A stretch of 36,349 bases of DNA, taken from positions 1 through 36,349 of the forward strand of contig NZ_JAAGMG010000430.1 in NCBI RefSeq assembly GCF_010548525.1, written 5' to 3'. The position numbers were made by a program, and so were the translations under genes. This document shows, piece after piece, positions 17,287-24,802 of the stretch (the first letter of the stretch is position 1; the number at the start of each line of letters is the position of its first letter). This stretch comes from Streptomyces sp. SID14478. GTDB lineage: Bacteria > Actinomycetota > Actinomycetes > Streptomycetales > Streptomycetaceae. The notes beneath the pieces were generated by a model. The model made no database searches. It saw only the letters and a list, made by a program, of their open reading frames with translations, and was not told the origin of the DNA.

Positions 17287-17745
17287 TCAGCGCAACGGCC
17301 CGCTGCCAGCCGGACCGTACAGATCCAGCAGGCGCACTCTGGACGCGTGCAGCCGACGATGTAGCACCTGTGCCGTCCACAGAGCCACGGCCGCACCGAG
17401 CTCCGGGTCGCTGCGGCACCTACTGCGCACCGCGACAGCGTCGAACTCCGCGGCGCTCACCGTCCGCACTGCACTCGCCCCCAACTGCCAGGTGTACGGC
17501 GCAATCAGCCAGGACACGCCGACAAGACGGCCCGGTCCCAGAGTCTCGATGACGGCCGGGTTCCGTCCGGGAACGTGCAGGTCGAGGGCGACCGCACCGG
17601 AGCGGAGAATCCAGAACCGGTCGGCGTGCTGCCCCTCGTTGAACAGACGCACACGCGCCGCAAAGGTCACTTCGCGCGCAAGATCCTGCAACCGGTCACG
17701 ATGCTCCGCACCGAGGCCGCTGAGGAGCGTGCTCACGGCAGACAT
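17287..17745 (-). CDS. Stand-alone cyclic-nucleotide-binding domain protein (Crp/Fnr-like, no DNA-binding domain)
   Basis: A 152-residue protein made of one cNMP-binding beta-barrel: residues about 25-75 read EVTFAARVRLFNEGQHADRF then WILRSGAVAL, and LGPGRLVGVSWL is the phosphate-binding cassette region. The usual C-terminal helix-turn-helix of Crp/Fnr regulators is absent; the tail is helical and ends LLDLYGPAGSGP. It may act by protein contact or as a ligand sensor for the nearby two-component system; that is inference. ATG at 17745 follows GAGGGGGG. It lies 47 bp upstream of the response regulator gene on the same strand, so the two are probably co-transcribed, with GGACC...GGCCC at 17264-17278 between them as a weak possible operator. 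Confidence 0.85.
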   Translation of the reverse strand: MSAVSTLLSGLGAEHRDRLQDLAREVTFAARVRLFNEGQHADRFWILRSGAVALDLHVPGRNPAVIETLGPGRLVGVSWLIAPYTWQLGASAVRTVSAAEFDAVAVRSRCRSDPELGAAVALWTAQVLHRRLHASRVRLLDLYGPAGSGPLR

Positions 17746-17836
17746 GGGCCGCCCCCCTCAAACATGGAATGCTCGCCGAACGGTGCGCTCTGCCACGTGA
17801 AGCTTGCCCACGCCACCCTGCTTCGTGCCCTTGTCA

Positions 17837-18343
17837 TCACGCCTGCACGTCCGCAGCAGCCTCGTGCGCGATCTTCGTGGCCCACGCCGAGATGCGGGCG
17901 AAGTCCCGGAAGTCCCCGCCGCGCCCGGACTCGACGATCATCCGCGCCATACGGCCCGGCACCCCGGCCTCGAGCCGGCCGCCGAAGGTCACGTGCTCCC
18001 GGGCGTCGAGACGCACCAGCGCCCGCCGGGCGCCCCGCACCGGCAGGATCTCCCGCTCACCGGCCGATGCGTCGAGCGGCCCGCTGCTGAACAACCACAC
18101 CGTCCGGTCCCACAGCGCAGCGCCGTGCCGACGCGCGAACCGAACGGCGTCACCGTGCCAACGGCCCCTGTACAGCGCCCCGCCCAGCACCACCACGCCG
18201 TACCGACCCACAGTGCTGACCTCGGACGCGGCCAGCACCTCGGCCCCCATCCCGTGAGCGCGCAGGGCGTCACCGATGGCCTGCGCTATTTCCTGAGTCG
18301 AACCGTTCTTCGTTCCGTACGCAACGAGCACTTGCGGTGCCAT
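17837..18343 (-). CDS. Flavodoxin-domain protein (HemG-like)
   Basis: A 168-residue flavodoxin fold. It opens VLVAYGTKNGSTQEIAQAIG, the FMN phosphate-binding loop T-K-x-G-S-T, and has VVVLGGALYRGRWHGDAVRF and VWLFSSGPL typical of menaquinone-dependent protoporphyrinogen oxidase (HemG)-like flavodoxins. These move electrons between reduced cofactors and quinones or haem precursors. The ATG at 18343 follows GAGGGG. It is 16 bp downstream of the CBS-BON gene and ends 91 bp before the cNMP-domain gene, so it is in the DoxX operon. A redox role under oxygen limitation fits the context. Confidence 0.88.
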   Translation of the reverse strand: MAPQVLVAYGTKNGSTQEIAQAIGDALRAHGMGAEVLAASEVSTVGRYGVVVLGGALYRGRWHGDAVRFARRHGAALWDRTVWLFSSGPLDASAGEREILPVRGARRALVRLDAREHVTFGGRLEAGVPGRMARMIVESGRGGDFRDFARISAWATKIAHEAAADVQA

Positions 18344-18359
18344 GGCCGGCCCCTCGTCC

Positions 18360-19094
18360 TCAGAGTTTGTGGATCCAGGCATCCGCGACGTGCTCGAGTT
18401 CCTCCTCCACCGCGTCACTCACGCTGTCGTCGATACGCCAGGTCAACTCGCATACGACGTCGACGACGCCGTCGATCTGCCCGGTCATCCGCTGAGCGAC
18501 CGTGGCCTCGATACGCCTCTCCACCTCGCCGGTGAGCCTGACCACGCCCTCGTGCACAGCGACAGCAACTGCCGTCGGCGGCAGGCGCAAGGCCCCGACC
18601 AGAACCTCCTCCACGACATCGTGGTGCAGGTGGGCGTCCGGCCTCAGGAAGAGCTGCAACAGGTCCCGCCGGGTCACGATGCCGATGAGACGGTCCTCCA
18701 CGTCGACGACCGGCAGCCGCTCCACGCTGTGCCGCGCCATCACCCGGGCACCGGCGGCGACCGTGTCCTCCGCGTGCACCGTGATGGCGGGCCTGGACAT
18801 CAACTGACCGGCCGAATGGTCCGGGCCTGCGGAGCCCCCGTCCTGTTCAGGGGTTCCTTCGGTCTGCTCCTGCGACCTCGGCCCCGTCTGCGGGGACGGC
18901 GTCTCAGCCGTCTGATCGCGCATCAAGTCGCTGCCGGAGACCACGCCCAGGACCCGGTCGTCGCTGTCCACCACGGGCAGAGCGCTGATCCGGTGGTACG
19001 CCAGCAGCCGTGCCAGTTCCTTGAACGGGGTGTCGACCTCGGCGCACACGACGTCGCCCGTCATCACGTAACCGATCCTGCTGTGTCGCATCAT
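18360..19094 (-). CDS. Tandem CBS-domain protein with C-terminal BON domain (second copy)
   Basis: A 244-residue protein: CBS1 with VMTGDVVCAEVDTPFKE and GVVSGSDLMRDQ, a low-complexity linker rich in Gln/Glu/Pro (about 75-105), CBS2 with LMSRPAITV and GIVTRRDLLQLFLRPDA, and a BON domain (VAVAVHEGVVRLTGEVERR) to about residue 220. It has the same layout as the protein at 7058-7714 but is clearly diverged, mostly in linker and tail. Expected to bind adenine nucleotides through the CBS pair. ATG at 19094 (or the next codon, 19091) lies after GAGAGGGCGG. It begins 10 bp after the DoxX gene stop, so both are in one operon. Confidence 0.93.
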   Translation of the reverse strand: MMRHSRIGYVMTGDVVCAEVDTPFKELARLLAYHRISALPVVDSDDRVLGVVSGSDLMRDQTAETPSPQTGPRSQEQTEGTPEQDGGSAGPDHSAGQLMSRPAITVHAEDTVAAGARVMARHSVERLPVVDVEDRLIGIVTRRDLLQLFLRPDAHLHHDVVEEVLVGALRLPPTAVAVAVHEGVVRLTGEVERRIEATVAQRMTGQIDGVVDVVCELTWRIDDSVSDAVEEELEHVADAWIHKL

Positions 19095-19104
19095 GGCCGC
19101 CCTC

Positions 19105-19734
19105 TCAGCCGAGCCAGCGGTTGTCACGCACGAACGCCATACGTTCCCAGCGACGGCCCAACCCCCACACGCGACCGGCATGCCCGACGGCGAGCGCGAT
19201 GAGGATCGCGGCGTACACCACGTGATAGTCGACCACGGGATTGGACGACATGCTCGGCGCACCGGTGGACAGGTGCTGGGCCGGCGGCCACTCGCCCGCC
19301 CACATCAACGCCATCATCACGGTGCCTGCCACCGCGGCCAACCGCAGCACCACCCCTGACGTCACGGCAATGCCGATGGCCAACAGCCCCAGCATGAAGA
19401 GCCAGTCAACCCAGACGTCACCCGCCATGCCGTGGAACGTGGACTGCAACGGTCCTACGGCCACTGCTCCCAGGAAACCCTTGGTCGGCGATCCGCCATC
19501 GATCCAGCCCTTCCCGGAAGGCGTCGCATAGCTCCACCCGAAGGTCTTGTCGAGGAACGCCCAGAGAAAGACGAACCCGGTGAGGATCCGTACTCCCGCG
19601 AACACCCCCGCGAACACGGTCACCGACTCCGTGTCCCGGGCGGCGAGCTGCGTCTGCGCGGCCGAAGACCGAGTCCTACTACGTGAAAGGAACCGCGGCG
19701 CGGCTCGCCCTCTCGAATGACCGTGAACCGTCAT
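19105..19734 (-). CDS. DoxX/DoxD-like integral membrane protein
   Basis: A 209-residue membrane protein with about four helices (for example RILTGFVFLWAFLDKTFGW, WLFMLGLLAIGIAV, LRLAAVAGTVMMALMWAGEW, DYHVVYAAILIALAVG). The phrase FLDKTFGW and the WPPAQHL region are typical of DoxX/DoxD-like proteins, relatives of the thiosulfate:quinone oxidoreductase membrane subunit. In actinobacteria they are linked with redox stress; the exact electron donor is unknown here. ATG at 19734 follows GAGG; longer in-frame starts are unlikely. It heads a minus-strand operon with CBS-BON and flavodoxin genes. The gap upstream holds the longest inverted repeat of the DevR-like set. Confidence 0.85.
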   Translation of the reverse strand: MTVHGHSRGRAAPRFLSRSRTRSSAAQTQLAARDTESVTVFAGVFAGVRILTGFVFLWAFLDKTFGWSYATPSGKGWIDGGSPTKGFLGAVAVGPLQSTFHGMAGDVWVDWLFMLGLLAIGIAVTSGVVLRLAAVAGTVMMALMWAGEWPPAQHLSTGAPSMSSNPVVDYHVVYAAILIALAVGHAGRVWGLGRRWERMAFVRDNRWLG

Positions 19735-19831
19735 AGCGACCTCGTCTGCCTGCACCGCCACTGCGAGTGCGGTGGCCTCTTCACTCTCCCGCCCCGGCTC
19801 ACGTTCTGCCCTGGGCCGGAGGGCTGCTTCG

Positions 19832-19861
19832 GGGCCCAACCGGCCCTAATAGAGGGCCGGT
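19832..19861. promoter_or_regulatory. Candidate DevR/OsdR-type operator cluster upstream of the DoxX operon
   Basis: ACCGGCCCT-AATAG-AGGGCCGGT is a perfect 9-bp inverted repeat at 19839-19861. Overlapping it, GGGCC-CAACC-GGCCC lies at 19832-19846. The sequence GGGGCCCAACCGGCCCTAAT closely follows the one at 5866-5882. It is about 100 bp upstream of the DoxX start and 137 bp upstream of the DUF1003 gene, so it could serve both. Confidence 0.55.
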
Positions 19862-19997
19862 CGACTACGGAAACCGTGCGGAGAAGCCGATGTGGTCATC
19901 ACGTTCCGGCGACCCGCCTCGTCCCGGAGCCGTGGGAGTGGCACCATGCACCCCTCCACGCTCAGCACCGGACCTCCGAGGAAGCAGGCGTATCCAG

Positions 19998-20405
19998 ATG
20001 ACCCACCGCGAAACGGTCCCGCACCGGCACCATCCCGTGGTGGCCGCGCACCGGTCCCGGCGGGCGAGCGACGCTCAGCTCCGCATCGCTGACGCGATCA
20101 CCAAGTTCGCCGGCTCGATGACCTTCGTCTACCTCCACGCGATCGGCTTCCTGCTCTGGATGCTGTTCGTGGAGTCCGACCCATGGCCCACACTGACCCT
20201 GGTCGTGTCCCTGGAAGCCATTTTCCTGTCGACGTTCGTCATGATCGGCCAAAACCGGCAGGCGGAGTTCCAACAGGCAAAGGCCGACCACGACTTCGTC
20301 GAGCAAGAGCTGGAACTCAAGACGAACACAGAACTGACCCGGGCAATCCACGCCATGACGACAGAGCTCCACCGTCGACTGGTGGAGAACCCCGGTCGGA
20401 CGTGA
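19998..20405 (+). CDS. DUF1003 membrane protein
   Basis: A 135-residue protein of the DUF1003 family: after a polar N-terminus come RIADAITKFAGSMTFVYLHA, a first membrane helix (IGFLLWMLFV), then PTLTLVVSLEAIFLSTFVMIGQNRQ, the family hallmark, and a helical tail (HDFVEQELELKTNTELT). Function is unknown; members recur in actinobacterial stress clusters. The ATG at 19998 has GAGGAAG about 14 bases upstream, rather far, so the start is moderately sure. It is divergent from the DoxX operon across a 263-bp gap with the inverted repeats described there. Confidence 0.88.
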   Translation: MTHRETVPHRHHPVVAAHRSRRASDAQLRIADAITKFAGSMTFVYLHAIGFLLWMLFVESDPWPTLTLVVSLEAIFLSTFVMIGQNRQAEFQQAKADHDFVEQELELKTNTELTRAIHAMTTELHRRLVENPGRT

Positions 20406-20552
20406 CACCCCGGGCAGCTCGTCACCCAGAGCCCGGTCGGACATGTGGGCCCGGTGCATCGTGTGAGGCATGGTCACCGACGGCGACCGCTCCGACCAGT
20501 TCGACATCATCGACGCCCCGGTCCACCTCACCGGCATGGCGGTCACCTGGAC

Positions 20553-20580
20553 GCTCCCCGCGGCAACTGCCCCGGGGAGC
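20553..20580. terminator. Hairpin between convergent DUF1003 and OYE genes
   Basis: GCTCCCCG, a 12-base loop, then CGGGGAGC; a perfect 8-bp stem in the 240-bp gap. No gene is supported in the rest of this gap. Confidence 0.6.
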
Positions 20581-20645
20581 GGAGGGCGGGCGGGGTGTCT
20601 GAGTGAGCCGCTCGCCAGTCCGGGACCCACTTCTCCCCAGCGGGT

Positions 20646-21719
20646 TCAGCTGTTGTCGAGGGCGGGGTAGTCGGTGTAGCCGCTGGCGTCTCCTCCGTAC
20701 GCCTTGCTCATGTCGGCTTCGTTGAGGGGTGCTCGGGTGGCGAGGCGGTGCGGGAGGTCAGCGTTGGCCATGAAGAGCTGTCCGAAGGTGAGGATGTCGG
20801 CCGCGCCGCCCTCGATGAGGGGCAGTTGCTCGGCGCCGGTGCGCGAACCGGGGGTGGCGGGGTTGAGTATGAAAACGCCGTTCCACTGCTCACGCAGGAG
20901 GGGTGTGAGGTCGGGCGCGGTGGTTTCCATGACGTGGAGGTAGGCCAGGCCCAGAGGATCGAGGGCTTCCACGAGCAGGGGGTAGGTCTGGGTGTAGTCG
21001 TCCTCGACGATGTCGTTGAACGGGTTCGCCGGGGAGATGCGCAGTCCGGTCCGGCTCGCGCCGATCGCAGCGGCGACGGCCTCCACGACTTCGGTGGTGA
21101 AGCGGATGCGGTTATGGGGGCTGCCGCCCCATTCGTCGGAGCGGGTGTTGGCGTTGGTGGACAGGAATTGCTGCAGGAGGTACCCGTTCGCGCCGTGAAT
21201 CTCCACACCGTCGAATCCGGCGTCGATCGCGTTACGCGCCGCGGCGGCGAAGTCCTGGACGGTCCGGCGGATGTCGCCGGCGGTCATCTCGGTGGGGACG
21301 ACGAAGTCCTGCATGCCCGCGGGGGTGAAGGTCTGCCCGGCAGCCTGGACGGCGGAAGGGCCGGTGGGGGTGAGGGGTGTGTCGTAGTTGGCCGGGTGGC
21401 CGATGCGGCCGGTGTGCATGATCTGGGCGAAGATCACGCCGCCCTTGGTGTGAACGGCGTCGGTGACCTGGCGCCAGGCCTGCACCTGTGTGGCGCTGTG
21501 CAGGCCGGGGGTGAAGGGGTAGCCCTGGCCGATGACGTTGGGCTGGGTGCCCTCGGTGATGATCAGTCCGGCACTCGCCCGCTGGGCGTAGTACTCCGCG
21601 GCCATTGGGGAGGGGCTGCGGTCAGGGCCGTAAGCGCGGCTGCGCGTCATCGGAGCCATCGCTATGCGGTTCTTCAGCTCGTAGGGGCCGACCTTGATGG
21701 GGTCAAAAGGGGTGGTCAT
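20646..21719 (-). CDS. NADH:flavin oxidoreductase, Old Yellow Enzyme family
   Basis: A 357-residue FMN enzyme with a TIM-barrel OYE fold. The start reads FDPIKVGPYELKNRIAMAPM and MTRSRA; EIHGANGYLLQQFLS holds the His and Asn that bind the substrate carbonyl or nitro group; the end LTFGQLFMANADLPHRL is the phosphate-binding region for FMN. These enzymes reduce activated alkenes (enones), nitro esters or quinones using NAD(P)H. ATG at 21719 follows GGAAGG. The gene is divergent from a TetR regulator and a perfect operator lies between, so it is probably induced by an electrophile that releases the repressor, as in NemR/NemA-type pairs. Confidence 0.95.
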   Translation of the reverse strand: MTTPFDPIKVGPYELKNRIAMAPMTRSRAYGPDRSPSPMAAEYYAQRASAGLIITEGTQPNVIGQGYPFTPGLHSATQVQAWRQVTDAVHTKGGVIFAQIMHTGRIGHPANYDTPLTPTGPSAVQAAGQTFTPAGMQDFVVPTEMTAGDIRRTVQDFAAAARNAIDAGFDGVEIHGANGYLLQQFLSTNANTRSDEWGGSPHNRIRFTTEVVEAVAAAIGASRTGLRISPANPFNDIVEDDYTQTYPLLVEALDPLGLAYLHVMETTAPDLTPLLREQWNGVFILNPATPGSRTGAEQLPLIEGGAADILTFGQLFMANADLPHRLATRAPLNEADMSKAYGGDASGYTDYPALDNS

Positions 21720-21776
21720 GGTGGTGCCTTCCAGGAAGAGACAGATCGGAACGGGGTGGCTGCAAGCCACGGAGCC

Positions 21777-21798
21777 TTCTGTACGATTGCGTACAGAA
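21777..21798. promoter_or_regulatory. TetR operator between the OYE and TetR genes
   Basis: TTCTGTACG-ATTG-CGTACAGAA, a perfect 9-bp inverted repeat, with a further half-site CTGTACG at 21814-21820 exactly 35 bp from the first. The layout lets one repressor control both divergent genes. Confidence 0.8.
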
Positions 21799-21883
21799 CC
21801 TCGCTCGATAGAACTGTACGACACCGTTCACTATTTCCGCGAGGCGCCAACCCTCCGCCCGCCGTCGGCCGTAAGCTGATCGC

Positions 21884-22552
21884 GTGTCTCCCACCAACTC
21901 CTCCTCCGCCCCGCCCGCCGAGGGCGCCGCATCTCCCGGCTCACCGAAGCGGGGCCGCGCCCGCGAGAACGCGATCCTGGCCGTCGCCCTGGAGTTGGTG
22001 GCCGAGGCGGGATTCGAAGCACTGACGGTGGACGCCGTGGCGGCCCGCGCACGCGCGTCGAAGGCGACGATCTACGGCAAGTGGAAGACCAAGGACGAGA
22101 TGGTCGCCGAAGCGCTGCGGCGGCAGTCGGAGGGACGCGCCGTGCTCGCCCCCGACACCGGCAGCCTGCGCCAGGACCTGCTTGCCACGACGCACGAGAT
22201 GGCCGCTGCCCTGCGCGGCAGGAACGGGGTATCGCTGGTGAGCCTGGTGGAAGCCGTGCGCGACCACCCGGGCCTGCGCGATGCGGCCCGTTCCCAGATG
22301 GAGCACGCGAGCCTCGAGGTCGGCGCGGCGATCGCGGAGCAGGCCGCCGGGCGCGGGGAGCTGCGCCGGAACGCAGACGTCCCCGCGTGCCTCAAGCTCA
22401 CCCTGGGCCAGCTGCTCTTCGATGCTCTCCTCACGGGCAGCGTGCCCGGTCGTGACGAGCAGGAGCGGCTGGTGGATCGCGTCCTGCTGCCCCTATTGAA
22501 GAACCCGCACGAAGAGGCTCCGGAAACGCCACCCTGCCGCCCCGCCGGATAA
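21884..22552 (+). CDS. TetR-family transcriptional regulator
   Basis: A 222-residue regulator. After a Ser/Pro-rich start comes the DNA-binding domain ENAILAVALELVAEAGFEAL then TVDAVAARARASKATIYGKW (residues about 25-72), with the typical recognition helix SKATIYGKW. The C-terminal part (HEMAAALRGRNGVSLVSLVEAV onward) resembles TetR_C proteins that bind small ligands. The GTG at 21884 lacks a good ribosome site; the message may be nearly leaderless. Divergent from the OYE gene across the TTCTGTACG operator, it probably represses both. Confidence 0.93.
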   Translation: MSPTNSSSAPPAEGAASPGSPKRGRARENAILAVALELVAEAGFEALTVDAVAARARASKATIYGKWKTKDEMVAEALRRQSEGRAVLAPDTGSLRQDLLATTHEMAAALRGRNGVSLVSLVEAVRDHPGLRDAARSQMEHASLEVGAAIAEQAAGRGELRRNADVPACLKLTLGQLLFDALLTGSVPGRDEQERLVDRVLLPLLKNPHEEAPETPPCRPAG

Positions 22553-22622
22553 CGCCCACCCCCAGCCGGGTCTCGTCCCGCCGGGCAGAGGCAGACGATT
22601 CCCACGGCAACCATTGACTGTT

Positions 22623-22632
22623 TGCTATAGCA
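22623..22632. promoter_or_regulatory. GntR operator copy 1
   Basis: TGCTATAGCA, a perfect 10-bp palindrome in a slightly AT-rich patch just before the GntR gene start, overlapping its ribosome site AGGAG. The same decamer is found at 23444-23453 upstream of the MFS gene, which marks it as the probable autoregulatory operator. Confidence 0.75.
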
Positions 22633-22649
22633 GGAGCCATTCTGGTCGC

Positions 22650-23366
22650 ATGAGCACTGACGCCCTCGGACCGATGGAGACCACGTCACTGGCCGACCAG
22701 GCCTACCGGCGGCTGCGGTCGGCGATCCGTGAGGGCGTCCTGCGGCCGGGCGAGAAGATCACCGAACGTGATCTGGCGGCCCGGCTCGGAGTCAGCCCCA
22801 CCCCGATCCGTGAGGCGCTGCGCCAGCTGGTGCACGAGAAAGTCGTCGAACGGGCCGGCCCACGCTCCCTGCGGATCGCCGACCACTCCGGGGCGGCCCG
22901 CTCCGAGATCGTGGAGGCCGAGGTCCGACTGTCCGCACTCATGGCCCGCCTGGCCGCCCGCAACGCCACCGCCGAGCAGCTCACCGGCCTGGTCTCGCTG
23001 CTCACGCAGACCGACCTGATCGTGGCCGGCATCGAGAAGGCCGTGGCCGAGCAGGGGCCGGAGGCCGACGTCGCCGAGCAGCTGACGGCCGTCTTCCGCA
23101 AGCTGCGCCTCTTCCACCACCAGGTGGAGGCGTGCGTCGCCAACCCCGTCCTGGAGGGCCTGCTGGCCCAGGCCCGCGCGTTCAGCGACGAGGAACGGCT
23201 CGACCTCACCATGAAGATCGTGCCCGGGCGAGGCGAAGCCTTCCGCGCTCGCTACCGCGAGCACCGCGAACTGCTGCACGCCCTGCTCGAGCGGGACGAG
23301 GATCTTGCCGAGGAGCTCGCCACACGGCACCACCGCGCCGCGCTGGTCCAGCTCTCCAGCACCTGA
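22650..23366 (+). CDS. GntR-family regulator, FadR/FCD type
   Basis: A 238-residue regulator. The winged helix is at residues about 10-72 (ADQAYRRLRSAIREGVLRPG, then ITERDLAARLGVSPTPIREAL), and the all-helical C-terminus (EIVEAEVRLSALMARLAARN, FHHQVEACVANPVLEGLLAQ, REHRELLHALLERD) is an FCD ligand domain, which in this family binds organic acids through metal-linked His residues. ATG at 22650 is 13 bases from AGGAG, rather far; ATG 22674 is possible. Downstream lie an MFS transporter and two AtuA/DUF4387 genes, each probably controlled by it through the shared TGCTATAGCA palindrome. A 9-bp hairpin separates it from the MFS gene. Confidence 0.92.
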   Translation: MSTDALGPMETTSLADQAYRRLRSAIREGVLRPGEKITERDLAARLGVSPTPIREALRQLVHEKVVERAGPRSLRIADHSGAARSEIVEAEVRLSALMARLAARNATAEQLTGLVSLLTQTDLIVAGIEKAVAEQGPEADVAEQLTAVFRKLRLFHHQVEACVANPVLEGLLAQARAFSDEERLDLTMKIVPGRGEAFRARYREHRELLHALLERDEDLAEELATRHHRAALVQLSST

Positions 23367-23405
23367 CCCACCCCCGCCCCTCTCTCCAGCTGCCTGTCCG
23401 TTACC

Positions 23406-23430
23406 TACCGTCGGCACGCGCCCGACGGTA
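23406..23430. terminator. Hairpin after the GntR gene
   Basis: TACCGTCGG, loop CACGCGC, CCGACGGTA; a perfect 9-bp stem placed between the GntR stop and the MFS promoter region. It may end the gntR message so that the transporter operon starts from its own promoter. Confidence 0.65.
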
Positions 23431-23432
23431 CT

Positions 23433-23453
23433 GGTATACCCATTGCTATAGCA
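23433..23453. promoter_or_regulatory. GntR operator copy 2 and neighbouring palindrome
   Basis: GGTATACC (23433-23440) is followed by TGCTATAGCA (23444-23453), both perfect palindromes, 8 to 28 bp before the MFS ribosome site. The decamer equals the one ahead of the GntR gene; the octamer may be a second half of a double operator. Confidence 0.7.
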
Positions 23454-23471
23454 TGTAGCACAGGAGCCGTG

Positions 23472-24755
23472 ATGACGTCCGATTCCCTTCCTGCCGCCGC
23501 CGCGGCCCCGACTGCACCACACTCCATGAGCGAGCGCATCAACCGCAGCGCCGTGCTGTGGGTGGCCCTGGCCGTCTTCGCCCAGGAGTCGGTCTGGAAC
23601 TTCTACGACGCCCAGGTCCCCGAACAGCTGCGCCACTACTTCTCCTCCGCCGGCGTGATCGGCCTGATCATGGGCCTGGACCACTCCTGGGGAATCTTCA
23701 CCCAGCCCTCGGTCGGGTTCTTCTCCGACAGACTCGCCCGCCGCCGCACCGGCCGGTGGCCCATCGTGCTGATCGGCGCAGTGATCGCCAGCGTGCCGTT
23801 CGCCCTCATCCCCTGGGCCACGAACCTGCCGGCGCTGCTGGTCTGCGTGGTGGGGTTCGCGGCGATCGCCAACGCGTTCAAGGGCGTCACCGAGACCCTC
23901 ATCTCCGACTACGTCATACCGGGCCACCGCAGCAAGGCCCAGGGCTTCATCAAAGCCGGCGTCAGCCTGACCATCGTCGTCTCCTCACTGATCAGCCTCC
24001 TCGTCGTCGACCGCAGCCTGCACCTCGCCTTTGCCATCCCCCCGCTCCTGATGCTCATCATGCTGGGGCTCTCCTGGGCCTTCCTGGGTCGCCGCCACAG
24101 CGACACGCTGCTGCCCGAGGAACACACCGAGAACGAACCCGAGTTCACCACCCCCTGGGCCGTACTCAAAGACGCGCTGCGCTCGCCCTCCAGCCCCACC
24201 CTGCTGCTGATGATCGGGATCTTCTGCTTCGCCGGCATGTGGTCCGCACTGCGCTCCCTCATGACCCCCTACGGCACACAGGTCCTCGGTCTGACCCGCG
24301 GCGAGGCCGGGGGCCTGTCCCTGCCCGGTGCCGTCGCCTTCCTCCTGTGCGTACTGCCGATCGCCTACCTCTCCAACCGGCTCGGCCAACTGCGCGCCAT
24401 TCGCTACGGCGTGGCCCTCTTCATCGCCGGACTGCTCGTCGGCTTCGCCTGGCCCAGCGTGCCCGGCACGATCGCGTCGATGATCCTCTCGTCCCTCGGG
24501 TACGCCTCGTTCGCGGTCAACGCCCTGGTCGCACTGTGGAACCTGGCCCCGACCCAGAAGGTGCTGGGCACCTATACCGCCCTCTACACGATCGCCTCCG
24601 CCTCCGGCATGGCACTCGGCCCGGCCATCCTCGGCACCACGATCGACTTCACCAGCTGGCGCTACATGCTCCTGAACGCCGCCGTCTTCGCCTGCGTCAC
24701 CTTCGCCGTCTTCACCCGCCTGGCCCGCCGCGCCCCCGAACGTCCGGCCGCCTGA
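23472..24755 (+). CDS. MFS transporter
   Basis: A 427-residue integral membrane protein with about twelve helices. The cytosolic loop between helices 2 and 3 has GFFSDRLARRRTGRWP, a variant of the MFS motif GxxxDRxGRR, and the first helix VLWVALAVFAQESVWNFYDAQVP has features of the sugar/sucrose-type (SUC-like) branch. ATG at 23472 is five bases after AGGAG; GTG 23469 is too near it. It opens a cassette with AtuA/DUF1446 (47 bp later) and DUF4387 (4 bp after that), so it probably imports the compound these handle. Substrate unknown; the GntR/FCD control hints at an organic acid. Confidence 0.93.
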   Translation: MTSDSLPAAAAAPTAPHSMSERINRSAVLWVALAVFAQESVWNFYDAQVPEQLRHYFSSAGVIGLIMGLDHSWGIFTQPSVGFFSDRLARRRTGRWPIVLIGAVIASVPFALIPWATNLPALLVCVVGFAAIANAFKGVTETLISDYVIPGHRSKAQGFIKAGVSLTIVVSSLISLLVVDRSLHLAFAIPPLLMLIMLGLSWAFLGRRHSDTLLPEEHTENEPEFTTPWAVLKDALRSPSSPTLLLMIGIFCFAGMWSALRSLMTPYGTQVLGLTRGEAGGLSLPGAVAFLLCVLPIAYLSNRLGQLRAIRYGVALFIAGLLVGFAWPSVPGTIASMILSSLGYASFAVNALVALWNLAPTQKVLGTYTALYTIASASGMALGPAILGTTIDFTSWRYMLLNAAVFACVTFAVFTRLARRAPERPAA

Positions 24756-24802
24756 CCCTTCGACACGCTGCCGCACAACGCACACCGGAAAGGCACCACC
24801 CC

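Noticed and set aside
20748..22025. 425-residue plus-strand frame across the OYE and TetR genes
   Set aside because: It overlaps two well-supported genes and is Gly/Val/Asp-rich without motifs.
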